A stretch of DNA of 64,000 bases. Source: Porticoccaceae bacterium. Lineage in GTDB: Bacteria; Pseudomonadota; Gammaproteobacteria; Pseudomonadales; Porticoccaceae. This document shows positions 16,244 to 25,826 of the stretch, piece by piece. The stretch is taken from contig JABILI010000097.1 in assembly GCA_018654575.1 (NCBI GenBank), positions 124,001-188,000 on the forward strand, read 5' to 3'. Below the pieces are notes generated by a model. The model searched no databases and was not told where the DNA came from. It saw nothing but the letters and a program-made list of their open reading frames with translations. The stretch's first letter is position 1, and each line of letters starts with the position of its first letter. A program made the translations under genes and the position numbers.

Positions 16244-17626
16244 CTAGAAGAAAGTGAATCCGACCGAAAAGAGTTTTTCAACGGCCTTCGTGTTTTCTTT
16301 GTCGACGACGAACACTATTACGTGATCGTCGGTCTCTATGACGGTATCATGATGGGCAATGATCACCTTTCCGTTGCGGACTAAGGCCGCTAGTGTAGAT
16401 CCAGGGGGCGACTTAATATCGCCAATGGCGCGACCCACCACTTTTGAAGATTTTGCGTCACCATGAACGATGAATTCCAAGGCTTCAGCAGCCCCGCGGC
16501 GCAGCGAGTGCACACTAACCGTGTCGCCTTGACGAACATGGGCCAGTAACGAACTTATTGTCGCCTGCTGTGGAGAGATGGCGATATCAATTTCCCCGCC
16601 CTGCATTAGGTCGGCATAAACTGGGTTGCTAATAAGTGTCATGACTTTCTTGGCACCAAGGCGCTTGGCGAGAAGAGAAGCCATGATATTAACCTCATCA
16701 TCATTGGTTAAGGCTAAGAACACGTCAGTTTTATCAATATTCTCATCTAACAGCAGTTCTTGGTCTGTTGCTGAGCCATTTAAAACCACGGCGCGATTTA
16801 GCTTTTCAGATAGGTAGTCTGCTCGTTTGGGAGAAAACTCGATGATTTTAATGCTGTAATCTTCTTCAAGGGCTTTGCTTAGTCTAAAGCCGATATTACC
16901 ACCACCAGCAATCACCAGTCTGTGATAAGGCTTTTCAAGACGGCGAAGCTCGCTCATGACCTTACGAATATTTTTCTTTGCGGCTATAAAAAACACTTCG
17001 TCACCATCCTCGATGACGGTATCACCGACCGGGGAAATAGCCCGATCCTTTCGGTAGAGTGCGGCAACGCGCGCATCGGCTTTAGGTATATGCTCTTTTA
17101 GAGTGCGCAACTCTTGTCCGACCAGCGGGCTGTCTTTGACCGCGCGCAAGCCTACTAGCTGAAGAACGCCGTCCGCAAAATCCAGGACCTGAAGAGCGCC
17201 AGGTTGTTCAATTAGTCTACGAATGTAATGAGTGACTGCCTGCTCTGGAGCGATCATTACATCTACCGGCATATTCTTGTCATTAAAAAGAATGCTTTTA
17301 TATTTTGGATTAGTGTAATTGTGGGCTCGAACACGAGCTATTTTAGTCGGCGTTTGGAACAGGGAATAGGCCACTTGGCAGGCGGTAATGTTAATTTCAT
17401 CGCTGCTCGTGACTGCGACCAGCATGTCGGCATCTTCAATTCCGGCTTGGACCAAAACATCTGGATAGCTGCCCGTGCCAACTACCGTTCGAACGTCGAG
17501 GCGATCTTGCAGTCCACGCAACACACCTTCATCAATATCGATCAAGGTTACATCATTGTATTCACGAGCTAGCGTTTCGGCGAGCGTACCGCCAACTTGA
17601 CCAGCACCTACTATAATTATTTTCAT
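16244..17626 (-). CDS. trkA: Trk potassium uptake system, regulatory NAD-binding subunit
   Basis: TrkA is the cytoplasmic gating ring of the Trk system. The 460 aa consist of two RCK halves, each with a Rossmann NAD site: MKIIIVGAGQVGGTLAETLA (residues 1-20) and LVIAGGGNIGFRLSKALEE near residue 235, each followed by a TrkA-C domain. The start is 2 bases after the rsmB stop and the gene is followed by trkH, an arrangement shared by many gammaproteobacteria. Confidence 0.95.
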   Translation of the reverse strand: MKIIIVGAGQVGGTLAETLAREYNDVTLIDIDEGVLRGLQDRLDVRTVVGTGSYPDVLVQAGIEDADMLVAVTSSDEINITACQVAYSLFQTPTKIARVRAHNYTNPKYKSILFNDKNMPVDVMIAPEQAVTHYIRRLIEQPGALQVLDFADGVLQLVGLRAVKDSPLVGQELRTLKEHIPKADARVAALYRKDRAISPVGDTVIEDGDEVFFIAAKKNIRKVMSELRRLEKPYHRLVIAGGGNIGFRLSKALEEDYSIKIIEFSPKRADYLSEKLNRAVVLNGSATDQELLLDENIDKTDVFLALTNDDEVNIMASLLAKRLGAKKVMTLISNPVYADLMQGGEIDIAISPQQATISSLLAHVRQGDTVSVHSLRRGAAEALEFIVHGDAKSSKVVGRAIGDIKSPPGSTLAALVRNGKVIIAHHDTVIETDDHVIVFVVDKENTKAVEKLFSVGFTFF

Positions 17627-17628
17627 CG

Positions 17629-19008
17629 TTATTCCGGGCCTTTATCGGCGTCTTTGCCGACAGATGGTTTTTTACGAAGTCTTGCATAGTAAAACCCATC
17701 AGAGCCATTTATGGTTGGGAATAATTGCCGACCACAATCTGTAGCCGCCCCCCAACTAGCCTCAATGGTCATTATTTCTGCTTCTTTGTGGTTAGCCACA
17801 AAAGCCTTTACTACCTGATCGTTCTCCTCCGGCAAGATTGAGCAAGTTGCATAGACTAAAATACCCTCATTGCTCAGAGTTTGCCAGAGTATTTCTAGCA
17901 GCCTTGCTTGAATATTAGCTAGCTTATCAATATCTGCGGGTTTGCGCAGTATTTTGATGTCTGGGTGGCGTCGGATAACGCCAGTTGCGGAACAGGGGGC
18001 ATCCAATAAAATGCGATCAAAAGACTGATTATCCCACCAGCTATCGAGATCTCCAGCATCAGCAACTTTTAACTTCGCACGGAGCTTTAGTCTTGATAGA
18101 TTTTCTTCTACTCTGGGCATACGTCGAGACTCAGAATCGAGAGCTAAAACAGAGCTGAGCTTGGGCTCAGTTTCAAGAATATGACAAGTTTTGCCTCCTG
18201 GTGCTGAACAGGCATCTAATATAGACAGGCCTGGTTTTAAACACAGCAACCCGGCAGCAAGCTGTGCCGCCTCATCTTGCACGCTTAAATCGCCTTCAGC
18301 AAACCCAGGCAGAGCGGTAACATCGACGGGTGAATCTAGAACGACGCCGTCTTCGCTGTGCATTGTTTTGACTGCACTAATGCCCGCGTCTTCTAGGCGC
18401 TGTATGTAGTCACTACGGAGACCATGCCGCCGATTAACCCGCAAAGTCATTGGGCCACGATCGTTATTGGCTGCGATAATATCGTCAGCTGTGGTTTGAG
18501 TCCAAGCTTGAACGAGCCTGTTCATTAGCCATTTTGGATGAGCAGATTGAAATGTTGTGTTGTTAGCTTGCTCTGCTAGCAGCTCCACTTTTTGCCGCTG
18601 AAAGCTTCTTAATACGGCATTAACTAACCCTTTTGCCCATTTGCGGTTAAGGCCATTGACGGCGGACACGGTTTCATTGACCACAGCATGCTCGGATATT
18701 CGCATGTACATCAGCTGGTAAATGCCACAGGCGATCAGACCTTGAACTTCTAAATCTTTTTCACGCAGAGGCTTTTGGATCAGCTGCTTAAGTAATATTG
18801 AAATTTGAGGGTACCAGCGCAGAGAGCCAAAGCAGATTTCTTTAAATAATGCGCGTTCCTTTTCATCAACGCGGGTGGCGTATTCGGGAAGTAGCATTGA
18901 TAGCGACTGGCCACGAAGGACCTTAGCGACGACTTCTGCGGCCGCGACGCGAATAGGCAGTTGCCTCGAGTTTTTTGGTTTATTGGCCAAGTAATTTCCC
19001 ACTAGCAA
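17629..19008 (-). CDS. rsmB: 16S rRNA m5C967 methyltransferase
   Basis: RsmB has an N-terminal NusB-like RNA-binding domain (VAAAEVVAKVLRGQSL...AVVNETV) and a C-terminal SAM methyltransferase with DACSAPGGKT, the DAPCSATGV catalytic motif and YATCSILPEEND, which carries the second catalytic Cys. The ATG at 19008 overlaps the end of fmt by 29 bases. A TTG at about 18990 is an alternative start with less overlap. Its 459 aa (longest form) is slightly above the E. coli enzyme (429 aa). Confidence 0.93.
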   Translation of the reverse strand: MLVGNYLANKPKNSRQLPIRVAAAEVVAKVLRGQSLSMLLPEYATRVDEKERALFKEICFGSLRWYPQISILLKQLIQKPLREKDLEVQGLIACGIYQLMYMRISEHAVVNETVSAVNGLNRKWAKGLVNAVLRSFQRQKVELLAEQANNTTFQSAHPKWLMNRLVQAWTQTTADDIIAANNDRGPMTLRVNRRHGLRSDYIQRLEDAGISAVKTMHSEDGVVLDSPVDVTALPGFAEGDLSVQDEAAQLAAGLLCLKPGLSILDACSAPGGKTCHILETEPKLSSVLALDSESRRMPRVEENLSRLKLRAKLKVADAGDLDSWWDNQSFDRILLDAPCSATGVIRRHPDIKILRKPADIDKLANIQARLLEILWQTLSNEGILVYATCSILPEENDQVVKAFVANHKEAEIMTIEASWGAATDCGRQLFPTINGSDGFYYARLRKKPSVGKDADKGPE

Positions 19009-19921
19009 ATAACTCTGAACGTGACTTCAATAGCTCTTCAATAGGCATTCGTGGTTTCCCGGCCAACTGTATTTCCTTCAGCAACAATGCATCTTGGCCA
19101 CAGCCAACTAATAGGCCATTAGCATCAAAGGAATTTATATGTCCCGCCGCCGAGCTATTAAGCCCAGCTATAACAGCCGCATCCCAGACTTTGAATCGTT
19201 GCCCATCAATTAATGAAAAAGCGGTTGGTGAAGGATTAAAAGCTCGCACGCAACGATCTATAGTCGTCGCTGGCAGACTCCAATTAATAAGCGCTTCAGC
19301 TTTATCAATCTTGGCAGCGTAGGTACTCTGATTATTATCCTGTTCGATACTAACCGCATTGCCTGCTTCAAGTTTGAAAAGCATGGCGGTTAGTGACGAA
19401 GAGCCTAAGACTGCGAGTCTCTGATGTAAGGTTTTGCTGGTTTCTCCGTTAGCGAGCGAGCACCTTGAGATTGAGAGAATCGCACCGGTGTCTAGGCCTG
19501 AATCCATTTGCATGATGGTGACACCACTTTCAGTGTCGCCTGCTTCAATGGCTCTTTGGATGGGAGCGGCCCCGCGCCATCGTGGAAGTATGGACCCATG
19601 GACATTAATGCAGCCGAGCCGCGGCGTATCTAAGATAGACTGTGGAAGAATTAGGCCATAGGCCACAACAACCATTAGATCTGCCTGCAGATTGGCCACC
19701 AATTCTTGTTGTCCATGTTCTCGGAGGGAGGCGGGTTGCAGCACCTCAATACCGTTTGCCTCAGCTAGTTTTTTTACTGGACTTGCTGAAAGCTTTTTCC
19801 CTCGCCCCGCAGGACGATCTGGTTGGGTATAGGCCGCTAAGATCTGATGGCTGTTATCACTGATAATAGCCTGGAGATGAGATGCAGCAAAATCTGGTGT
19901 TCCAGCGAAAATAATTCTCAC
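18980..19921 (-). CDS. fmt: Methionyl-tRNA formyltransferase
   Basis: Fmt formylates initiator Met-tRNA using 10-formyl-THF. The 313-aa protein starts MRIIFAGTPDFAASHL. The catalytic segment is VVVAYGLILPQSILDTPRLGCINVHGSILPRWRGAAPIQRAI, with the N-H-D triad represented by NVHGS and MQMDSGLDTGAIL. It lies 12 bases after def; the two enzymes act at opposite ends of the N-formyl-methionine cycle. Confidence 0.96.
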   Translation of the reverse strand: MRIIFAGTPDFAASHLQAIISDNSHQILAAYTQPDRPAGRGKKLSASPVKKLAEANGIEVLQPASLREHGQQELVANLQADLMVVVAYGLILPQSILDTPRLGCINVHGSILPRWRGAAPIQRAIEAGDTESGVTIMQMDSGLDTGAILSISRCSLANGETSKTLHQRLAVLGSSSLTAMLFKLEAGNAVSIEQDNNQSTYAAKIDKAEALINWSLPATTIDRCVRAFNPSPTAFSLIDGQRFKVWDAAVIAGLNSSAAGHINSFDANGLLVGCGQDALLLKEIQLAGKPRMPIEELLKSRSELFASGKLLGQ

Positions 19922-19933
19922 TTTACATACATC

Positions 19934-20431
19934 CTATGCCAGCTGTTTTTTCATCTTTTTACGGATCATTTGGCGCTTCAAAGAGGAAAGATAGTCGACG
20001 AACAATTTCCCCTCTAGATGATCAATTTCGTGCTGTATGCAAACGGCTAAAAGGCCGAACGCCTCCTCTTTAAAGGCATTCCCATCACGATCCAAAGCAG
20101 AAATCATGACATGAATTGGGCGGTCTACAGTTTCATAAAATCCTGGAACAGAGAGGCAGCCTTCATCATATGGCTCTGTACTTTCATCTAGGACCTTTAT
20201 TTCAGGATTAATGAAGACTTTGGGTTGAGAGCGGTCTTCAGTCAAGTCCATTACGATAACACGTTGATGCACGTCTACCTGAGAGGCTGCTAAGCCAATA
20301 CCATCAGAAGCGATCATCGTTTCCAGCATATCGTCCACTAGACATCGGATCGAGGCATCTACCTCTTTTACCGGCGAGGCCTTGATGCGCAATCGTGGAT
20401 TTGGGTACTGAAGAATGTCTAGTTTAGCCAT
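19934..20431 (-). CDS. def: Peptide deformylase
   Basis: The deformylase removes the N-formyl group from nascent proteins. All three family motifs are present: [15 protein letters not shown] (metal Cys) and the HEIDHLEG metal-binding helix. I chose the start at 20431 ([15 protein letters not shown]), which matches the family and gives 165 aa. The frame is open for 43 further codons to 20560, but that extension resembles no deformylase, and a TATACT -10 element lies inside it at 20483-20488. It is the first gene of the def-fmt-rsmB-trkAH operon. Confidence 0.95.
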   Translation of the reverse strand: MAKLDILQYPNPRLRIKASPVKEVDASIRCLVDDMLETMIASDGIGLAASQVDVHQRVIVMDLTEDRSQPKVFINPEIKVLDESTEPYDEGCLSVPGFYETVDRPIHVMISALDRDGNAFKEEAFGLLAVCIQHEIDHLEGKLFVDYLSSLKRQMIRKKMKKQLA

Positions 20432-20482
20432 GAATTCATTATTCTGAGTGTCACTACATTCATTGATAGGGTTGCAGGTATT

Positions 20483-20488
20483 AGTATA
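20483..20488 (-). promoter_or_regulatory. Candidate -10 element of the def operon promoter
   Basis: On the minus strand the hexamer is TATACT, with a weak TCTTCA 17 bases before it. Transcription would begin near 20476, about 45 bases before the def ATG at 20431. The rest of the 334-base gap between def and purE (20432-20765) shows no other clear signal; TATAGTAGAAT at 20681 may be the purE -10 region. Confidence 0.35.
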
Positions 20489-20765
20489 CATGATCAGCAC
20501 AAAAATGAAGATGAAAGCACACTGAAAATCTATCGCGGGCGTATTAATACTTAGGTGCATTTGGTTGCCCTGGAATTAAAAAATACAATCGTCAATGAAA
20601 ATGGGTTTTACCAAAGGTTAGTTTAGTCCGTAGGGTAATTTGGTTTATCAGAGCTTGAGGTTCCTAAAATTTCACTGACCTATAGTAGAATGGCCCACCT
20701 CTCATAGTTGCACATCGCCAGTGGTTGCGGTAGTCTGCCGAATTATTAGTAAAGTGAATAACGTT

Positions 20766-21272
20766 ATGAACAAACCTTTCGTTGCGATTTTAATGGGCTC
20801 TGATTCCGACTTACCGGTTATGGAAGCGAGCTTTGAAATTTTAAAAAAGTTTGATATTCCTTTTGAGGTTAAAGTCACTTCTGCGCATCGTACGCCGGAA
20901 GCCACCCACAGCTTTGTAACAGACGCCGATGCTCGAGGATGTGTTGCCTTTATATGTGCGGCGGGGATGGCCGCGCATTTAGCTGGAGCGGTTTCCGCGA
21001 CGACATTAAAGCCAGTTATTGGCGTTCCTATTAATGGGTCGTTAGATGGCCTTGACGCGCTTCTTTCAACTGTACAAATGCCGGGTGGTATACCTGTAGC
21101 AACGGTAGCTATTGGCAAGGCGGGGGCGAAAAACGCAGCTTACTTGACAGCTCAAATTATCGGCGCTTCTGATCCTGAAATGCATCAAAAATTGATTGAT
21201 GAACGTGCGGCTAACGCTGCGGCGATTATCGCGAAAGATGCCGCCCTTCAGGAAAAGCTGAAAAACAGCTGA
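20766..21272 (+). CDS. purE: N5-carboxyaminoimidazole ribonucleotide mutase
   Basis: PurE converts N5-CAIR to CAIR in purine synthesis. The start at 20766 (MNKPFVAILMGSDSDLPVM) fits the family; an in-frame ATG at 20721 would add 15 unlikely residues. Class I motifs are MGSDSDLP, SAHRTPE, AGMAAHLAGAVSATT and GVPINGSLDGLDALLSTVQMP. At 168 aa it has the usual length. The partner purK is not adjacent; instead tsaC follows after 7 bases, so purE heads a purE-tsaC-hemF-aroE run. Confidence 0.95.
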   Translation: MNKPFVAILMGSDSDLPVMEASFEILKKFDIPFEVKVTSAHRTPEATHSFVTDADARGCVAFICAAGMAAHLAGAVSATTLKPVIGVPINGSLDGLDALLSTVQMPGGIPVATVAIGKAGAKNAAYLTAQIIGASDPEMHQKLIDERAANAAAIIAKDAALQEKLKNS

Positions 21273-21279
21273 CTACCTT

Positions 21280-21849
21280 GTGAGTGAATGGAGCGGCCAC
21301 GCTCAAATCATCCAAGCGACACAGACCCTTAAGGAAGGGGGTGTCATTGCTTATCCTACGGAAGCTGTTTGGGGCTTGGGGTGTGATCCTTGGTCTGAAG
21401 CAGCCGTCGAAAAAATTCTTCGTTTAAAGAACCGTCATGTTGATAAAGGACTGATCTTAATCGCCGGAGAGACCTCTCAGGTTGAGTCTATGCTCCAGGG
21501 TCTGAATCAACATCAGCGCGATCGTTTCAGTGAACAGCGAGTTAAGCCGACGACATGGCTAGTACCTCATAATGGCTTCGCCCCGGATTGGATTGTTGGC
21601 CGACATACTACCATTGCGCTGCGTGTTACTAAGCACCCGCTGGCGGCGGCACTGTGCAATTTATTTGGTGGGCCGATTGTCTCAACCTCGGCAAACCCGC
21701 AAAGTTTGCCGGCCGCCGCCACAGGGCTTAAAGTACAAGATTATTTTAGCAAAGACATAGATTTCCAGATTGCCGGTGAGATTGGGCTGGCAGCAAAAGA
21801 AAGTGAGATCAGAGACTTACTAACTGGAGGGGTAATTCGGCCAGGATAG
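21280..21849 (+). CDS. tsaC: L-threonylcarbamoyladenylate synthase (tRNA t6A formation)
   Basis: This YrdC/Sua5-family enzyme makes threonylcarbamoyl-AMP for the t6A37 modification of ANN-decoding tRNAs. The 189-aa protein starts with GTG at 21280. Family motifs are [50 protein letters not shown] and [13 protein letters not shown]. It ends 1 base before hemF, in the order tsaC-hemF-aroE known from Pseudomonas and E. coli. Confidence 0.94.
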   Translation: MSEWSGHAQIIQATQTLKEGGVIAYPTEAVWGLGCDPWSEAAVEKILRLKNRHVDKGLILIAGETSQVESMLQGLNQHQRDRFSEQRVKPTTWLVPHNGFAPDWIVGRHTTIALRVTKHPLAAALCNLFGGPIVSTSANPQSLPAAATGLKVQDYFSKDIDFQIAGEIGLAAKESEIRDLLTGGVIRPG

Positions 21850-21850
21850 A

Positions 21851-22756
21851 ATGGACACAATCGACAAAGAAAAAGTGAAGGGCTATTTGCTCGGATTGCA
21901 AGACGACATTTGTTCGGCATTGCAGGCTGAGGACAGTGTTGCCTGGCGTGAAGATAATTGGACGCGTGATCAGGGTGGTGGTGGTCGGAGCAGGGTTGCT
22001 GCGGATGGCACTGATTTTGAGAAAGTAGGGGTAAACTTTTCTCATGTGCATGGTGATCAATTGCCGCCTTCAGCCAGCCAGAGCCGCCCCGAACTAGCAG
22101 GGCGAAGCTGGCAGGCCATGGGTGTTTCTTTAGTGATACACCCACAAAACCCTTACGTACCGACTGCGCATGCTAATGTCCGGTTTTTTATTGCAGAGAA
22201 AGAGGGCGCTGACCCGGTATGGTGGTTTGGTGGAGGCTATGACCTTACCCCCTACTATGGAAACGATGAGGATTGTCGGCATTGGCACAGCACAGCCAAG
22301 AAAGCCTGTGATCCATTTTCGATAGAGCTCTATCCTCGGTTAAAGAGCTGGTGTGACGATTACTTTTACTTGCCTCATCGAAGGGAGCCGCGGGGTATTG
22401 GCGGCTTATTCTTTGATGATTTCAACGAGCTTGGATTTGATCAGAGCTTTGCTCTTATGCGTAGCGTTGGCGACAGCTTTTCGTCTGCTTATATGCCCAT
22501 TCTCCAGCGTCGAAGAAAGGCGGCTTACGGGGAAAGGGAGCGAAACTTTCAGCTTTACCGCCGTGGCAGGTACGTAGAGTTCAATCTGGTTCATGATCGG
22601 GGGACCTTGTTTGGCCTTCAAAGTGACGGCCGCACAGAGTCAATTTTAATGTCTCTGCCGCCATTGGTGCGGTGGGATTACGATTGGTCACCAGAACCGG
22701 GCTCTGATGAAGCCGAGCTTTACGATAAATATTTAATTCAGCAGGAATGGGTTTGA
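21851..22756 (+). CDS. hemF: Oxygen-dependent coproporphyrinogen III oxidase
   Basis: HemF decarboxylates coproporphyrinogen III to protoporphyrinogen IX using O2, which marks an aerobic heme pathway. The 301 aa carry the family landmarks RGGGGRSRV-type start ([14 protein letters not shown]), [40 protein letters not shown] and the C-terminal [29 protein letters not shown]-type block. The stop overlaps the aroE start (TGATG). The heme supply is relevant to the oxidase cluster 2 kb downstream. Confidence 0.96.
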   Translation: MDTIDKEKVKGYLLGLQDDICSALQAEDSVAWREDNWTRDQGGGGRSRVAADGTDFEKVGVNFSHVHGDQLPPSASQSRPELAGRSWQAMGVSLVIHPQNPYVPTAHANVRFFIAEKEGADPVWWFGGGYDLTPYYGNDEDCRHWHSTAKKACDPFSIELYPRLKSWCDDYFYLPHRREPRGIGGLFFDDFNELGFDQSFALMRSVGDSFSSAYMPILQRRRKAAYGERERNFQLYRRGRYVEFNLVHDRGTLFGLQSDGRTESILMSLPPLVRWDYDWSPEPGSDEAELYDKYLIQQEWV

Positions 22757-23577
22757 TGACAGATAAATACGCGGTTTTTGGAAACCCTATCGCTCATACT
22801 CGATCGCCGATGATTCATCAAATGTTTGCTGAGCAGACTGGCCAGCGGATGGAGTATGCTTCTCAGCTGGTCGAAGAAAATAATTTTACTACAGCAGCAG
22901 ACGACTTTTTCTTTAATGGAGGCAAGGGCTTAAATGTTACGGTTCCGTTCAAGCAGGACGCTTTTGATTATGCGTCCAATAAAACCAAAAGAGCGTTATT
23001 AGCGGGCGCGGTAAATACTCTCATCATGCAGCCTGACGGCACCGTGCTTGGTGATACCACTGATGGCGTTGGCCTGGTAGGAGACATTATTAATCAGCTA
23101 GGCTGGACAATAAAAGCTAAGCGAGTTCTGGTATTGGGCGCCGGAGGTGCCGTTAGAGGTGTTTTGGAGCCACTTTTAGCACAGCAGCCCCAACATGTTG
23201 TGATTGCAAATAGAACGCTGAGTAAGGCGCTTAAGCTGTCCAAAGATTTTGCCGAGTTGGGCTATTTGTTGGGCTGTAGTCTGGACATGCTAGATGGCCA
23301 AGAGTTTGACCTGATTATTAATGGCACCAGTGCGAGCCTTAATGGATCGGAGCTTAGCTTGCCGAAGAGCTTAATTGGCCCTGAAGGCTCTGCCTGCTAT
23401 GACATGATGTACGGCTCTTCGCCAACGCTCTTTGTTCAGTGGGCATTAAACGGCGGCGCGACAGCGTCAGACGGTTTGGGAATGTTAGTTGGGCAGGCCG
23501 CTGAGTCATTCTACTCATGGCGCGGAGTCCGGCCGAGCACCACTGAGGTGCTTAAAGCTTTACGAGGCGCGCTTTGA
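22756..23577 (+). CDS. aroE: Shikimate 5-dehydrogenase
   Basis: AroE reduces 3-dehydroshikimate with NADPH. I chose the ATG at 22756 ([18 protein letters not shown]), which overlaps the hemF stop by one base; an ATG 9 bases earlier is possible. Motifs are the substrate-binding NPIAHTRSP, the catalytic Lys in LNVTVPFKQDAF, the NADP site VLGAGGAVRG with NRTLSKA, and DGLGMLVGQAAESF near the end. The 273 aa length is standard. Confidence 0.95.
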   Translation: MTDKYAVFGNPIAHTRSPMIHQMFAEQTGQRMEYASQLVEENNFTTAADDFFFNGGKGLNVTVPFKQDAFDYASNKTKRALLAGAVNTLIMQPDGTVLGDTTDGVGLVGDIINQLGWTIKAKRVLVLGAGGAVRGVLEPLLAQQPQHVVIANRTLSKALKLSKDFAELGYLLGCSLDMLDGQEFDLIINGTSASLNGSELSLPKSLIGPEGSACYDMMYGSSPTLFVQWALNGGATASDGLGMLVGQAAESFYSWRGVRPSTTEVLKALRGAL

Positions 23578-23580
23578 CAT

Positions 23581-24144
23581 TTAATCTTGCTCACGCTCCA
23601 GTAGGTACTGATTTTTTAATTTCACGTAATTGGCGGGGGAGTAGCTAAAAAAGGACTTCTCTTTATCGCTGATCTCACGTAACGGTTTGCAAGGATTGCC
23701 AACATAGACGAAACCGCTGGCGAGTGTTTTTCCTGGCGGCACCATGCAGCCGGCGCCGATAATTACTTCGTCTTCGACGACTGCGCCATCATTCACAATA
23801 GCGCCGTTACCCACCAAAATCCGGTTACCTAAAGTGCAGCCATGAAGGATTGCTCGATGACCAACAACAACGTCCTCACCAATACTTAGGGGCCAGCCTG
23901 CAGGATTAAAATCAGAGGCATGGGTAATATGTAGCACTGCATTGTCCTGGATGTTGGATCGTGCGCCAACACTAATAGAGTGCATATCTCCACGAAGAAC
24001 TGCCCCAGGCCAAACAGACACGTCGTCTCCCAGACAAACATTACCAATAACAGTTGCAGCGGGGTCGACATAAACGCGAAGACCGAGATTAGGAGAAATT
24101 CCCCTGTGAGAGCGAATAGAGAGATCCATATTGAACAATGCCAT
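23581..24144 (-). CDS. Gamma-carbonic anhydrase family protein (YrdA type)
   Basis: The 187-aa protein is a left-handed beta-helix built of hexapeptide repeats (VIGNVCLGDDVSVWPGAVLRGD, IGEDVVVGHRAILHGC). The three zinc-ligand histidines of gamma-type carbonic anhydrases are visible in VLHITH, GHRAILHG. Physiological activity is shown for few YrdA homologues, so function is open. The gene converges on aroE with only 3 bases between stops. An alternative start is Met6 at 24129. In E. coli yrdA is also an aroE neighbour. Confidence 0.88.
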   Translation of the reverse strand: MALFNMDLSIRSHRGISPNLGLRVYVDPAATVIGNVCLGDDVSVWPGAVLRGDMHSISVGARSNIQDNAVLHITHASDFNPAGWPLSIGEDVVVGHRAILHGCTLGNRILVGNGAIVNDGAVVEDEVIIGAGCMVPPGKTLASGFVYVGNPCKPLREISDKEKSFFSYSPANYVKLKNQYLLEREQD

Positions 24145-24178
24145 ATATAATAGAAGTCCCTATTGTGATGATAATGTG

Positions 24179-24421
24179 ATGGTTTTTTCAACTAAAAAAA
24201 GATTTATTGCTGGCGTTACCTGCCCCAAGTGCGCTGTTATGGACAAACTTCAGGCTTTTTCCGAGGATGGAGTCGATTTTCGGGAGTGTGTTAGTTGCGG
24301 CTTTAAAGATGAAATGCGAATTTCGTCGTCGCCAAGAGAAATTCAAACGCGAGTTAATCTCAGTAAAGATGAAATTGATCAACAAACTAGTCCGGTAAAA
24401 ATTCTCGATCTTAAGGAGTGA
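24179..24421 (+). CDS. yheV: YheV-family small zinc-ribbon protein
   Basis: From the ATG at 24179 (MVFSTKKRFIAGVTCPKCAV) the 80-aa product matches the YheV/DUF2387 pattern: KKRFIAG, a CPKC knuckle, the central (V)DFRECVSCGF with a second Cys pair, then a polar tail. A zinc ribbon is inferred; the role is unknown. The frame is open upstream to 24131, but that start would lie inside the divergent carbonic anhydrase gene. Confidence 0.75.
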   Translation: MVFSTKKRFIAGVTCPKCAVMDKLQAFSEDGVDFRECVSCGFKDEMRISSSPREIQTRVNLSKDEIDQQTSPVKILDLKE

Positions 24422-24572
24422 GGCTGCGGATAATTAACCGCCATTTGAAGAGTAATACGGTGCAGCCACGTTCTATCAAAAATATTAAAGGGCTTTTTAT
24501 GCTCAGCATTTAATGCAACCCATTTGGGTTATGGTTTTGATCCCATTCACGCTAGTGAAACGGACCTTTGTT

Positions 24573-24581
24573 TGCTACAAT
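24573..24581 (+). promoter_or_regulatory. Candidate extended -10 promoter of the cox operon
   Basis: TGCTACAAT fits the extended -10 pattern TGnTATAAT with one mismatch, about 90 bases before coxB. No good -35 hexamer stands 17 bases upstream, as is common with extended -10 promoters. Confidence 0.35.
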
Positions 24582-24671
24582 CGCGCCGCGCGAGCTGATG
24601 GGTTATATGGAAGGCCGGCGCTGAAAGGGTGAAATAACCGTATTTTATGAATTACCATGGAGAATGAAGCG

Positions 24672-25814
24672 ATGATGAAAAGAGCGAAAGCGCTTTTCTT
24701 GGGTTTGCTGAGGCCCTCGAGTTTGTTGCTCGCGGGAAGCGTTAGCGCTGAGAGCGTGACGCGGCAACTTAATATGCCCCGAGGAGTTACCGAAGTTAGC
24801 CAGGCGGCTTATGACATTCACATGATCATGATATGGATCTGTACGGTCATCGGTGTTCTTGTGCTTGGCTTTATGTTCTACGTTATGTTTGCCCACCGCA
24901 AATCCAAAGGGGTTACAGCGGCAAACTTTCATGAGAACCTAGTGGTAGAGGTACTTTGGACAGTCATACCGGCGCTCATTCTGATTGTGATGGCAGTGCC
25001 TGCTACGACGGCGTTACTCAAAGTTTATGACACTGAAAACCCTGACATTGACATAAAAGTGACTGGATATCAGTGGAAATGGCAGTATGAGTATATAGGT
25101 GAGGGCGTTAAGTTCATGAGTGAGCTTCGCACATCGCAGGACGAGATCTATGGGCGCGCTCCAAAGGGTGAGCACTATCTCCGTGAAGTAACTCAGCCCC
25201 TGGTTATTCCTACCAATAAAAAAGTTCGCTTTTTAATCACTGGTAACGACGTTATCCATAGCTGGTGGGTGCCTGATTTTGGTGTCAAGCGAGACGCAGT
25301 GCCAGGGCTCTTTACTGCGGCCTGGACTAAGACTGATCAACCCGGAACCTATGTTGGTGAGTGCACCGAACTTTGCGGCTTGGGCCATGCTTTCATGCCT
25401 GTAGTCGTTGAGGTCAAAGAAGAAGCTGAATATGAGGCATGGCTGGCAGGGAAGAAAGAAGAGGCAGCGATCTACGCTTCTACTATTGGCAAGCAATGGA
25501 CTTTTGACGAGTTAATGGTAAAAGGCGAACAAGTTTATGGCCGCTCCTGTGCAGGCTGTCACCAAGTCAATGGCGAAGGCATTACGGGAGTTTTCCCCGC
25601 GCTGAAAGATAGCCCTATTGCATTAGGCCCAGCAGAAGGACATATCGCCATTCTTATTGACGGTGTCGCCGGTTCTGCCATGCAGTCTTTCGCAGAGCAG
25701 CTCTCAGAGGTTGAGATTGCCGCTGTTGTACATTATGAGCGTAATGCTTGGGGTAACGATGTCGGTGATATCGTTCAGCCAATCAACGTTCTTAACTTCA
25801 AACAAAGCCAATAG
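24672..25814 (+). CDS. coxB: Cytochrome c oxidase subunit II with fused cytochrome c domain (caa3 type)
   Basis: Subunit II takes electrons into the oxidase through CuA. The start at 24672 has TGGAGA about 8 bases upstream; an ATG at 24657 would add five residues. After a signal/anchor region there are two membrane spans (~50-75 and ~95-115), then the cupredoxin domain with HSWWVPDFG and the CuA loop GECTELCGLGHAFMPV. A C-terminal class I cytochrome c follows (CAGCH at about residue 298, Met ligand probably in SAMQSF). The fusion marks a caa3-type enzyme able to take electrons from soluble cytochromes. Confidence 0.95.
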   Translation: MMKRAKALFLGLLRPSSLLLAGSVSAESVTRQLNMPRGVTEVSQAAYDIHMIMIWICTVIGVLVLGFMFYVMFAHRKSKGVTAANFHENLVVEVLWTVIPALILIVMAVPATTALLKVYDTENPDIDIKVTGYQWKWQYEYIGEGVKFMSELRTSQDEIYGRAPKGEHYLREVTQPLVIPTNKKVRFLITGNDVIHSWWVPDFGVKRDAVPGLFTAAWTKTDQPGTYVGECTELCGLGHAFMPVVVEVKEEAEYEAWLAGKKEEAAIYASTIGKQWTFDELMVKGEQVYGRSCAGCHQVNGEGITGVFPALKDSPIALGPAEGHIAILIDGVAGSAMQSFAEQLSEVEIAAVVHYERNAWGNDVGDIVQPINVLNFKQSQ

Positions 25815-25826
25815 GGAGTAATTTAA

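Noticed and set aside
20432-20560. N-terminal extension of peptide deformylase from 20560
   Set aside because: The extra 43 residues match no deformylase and a plausible -10 element lies within them; the family start [10 protein letters not shown] is at 20431.
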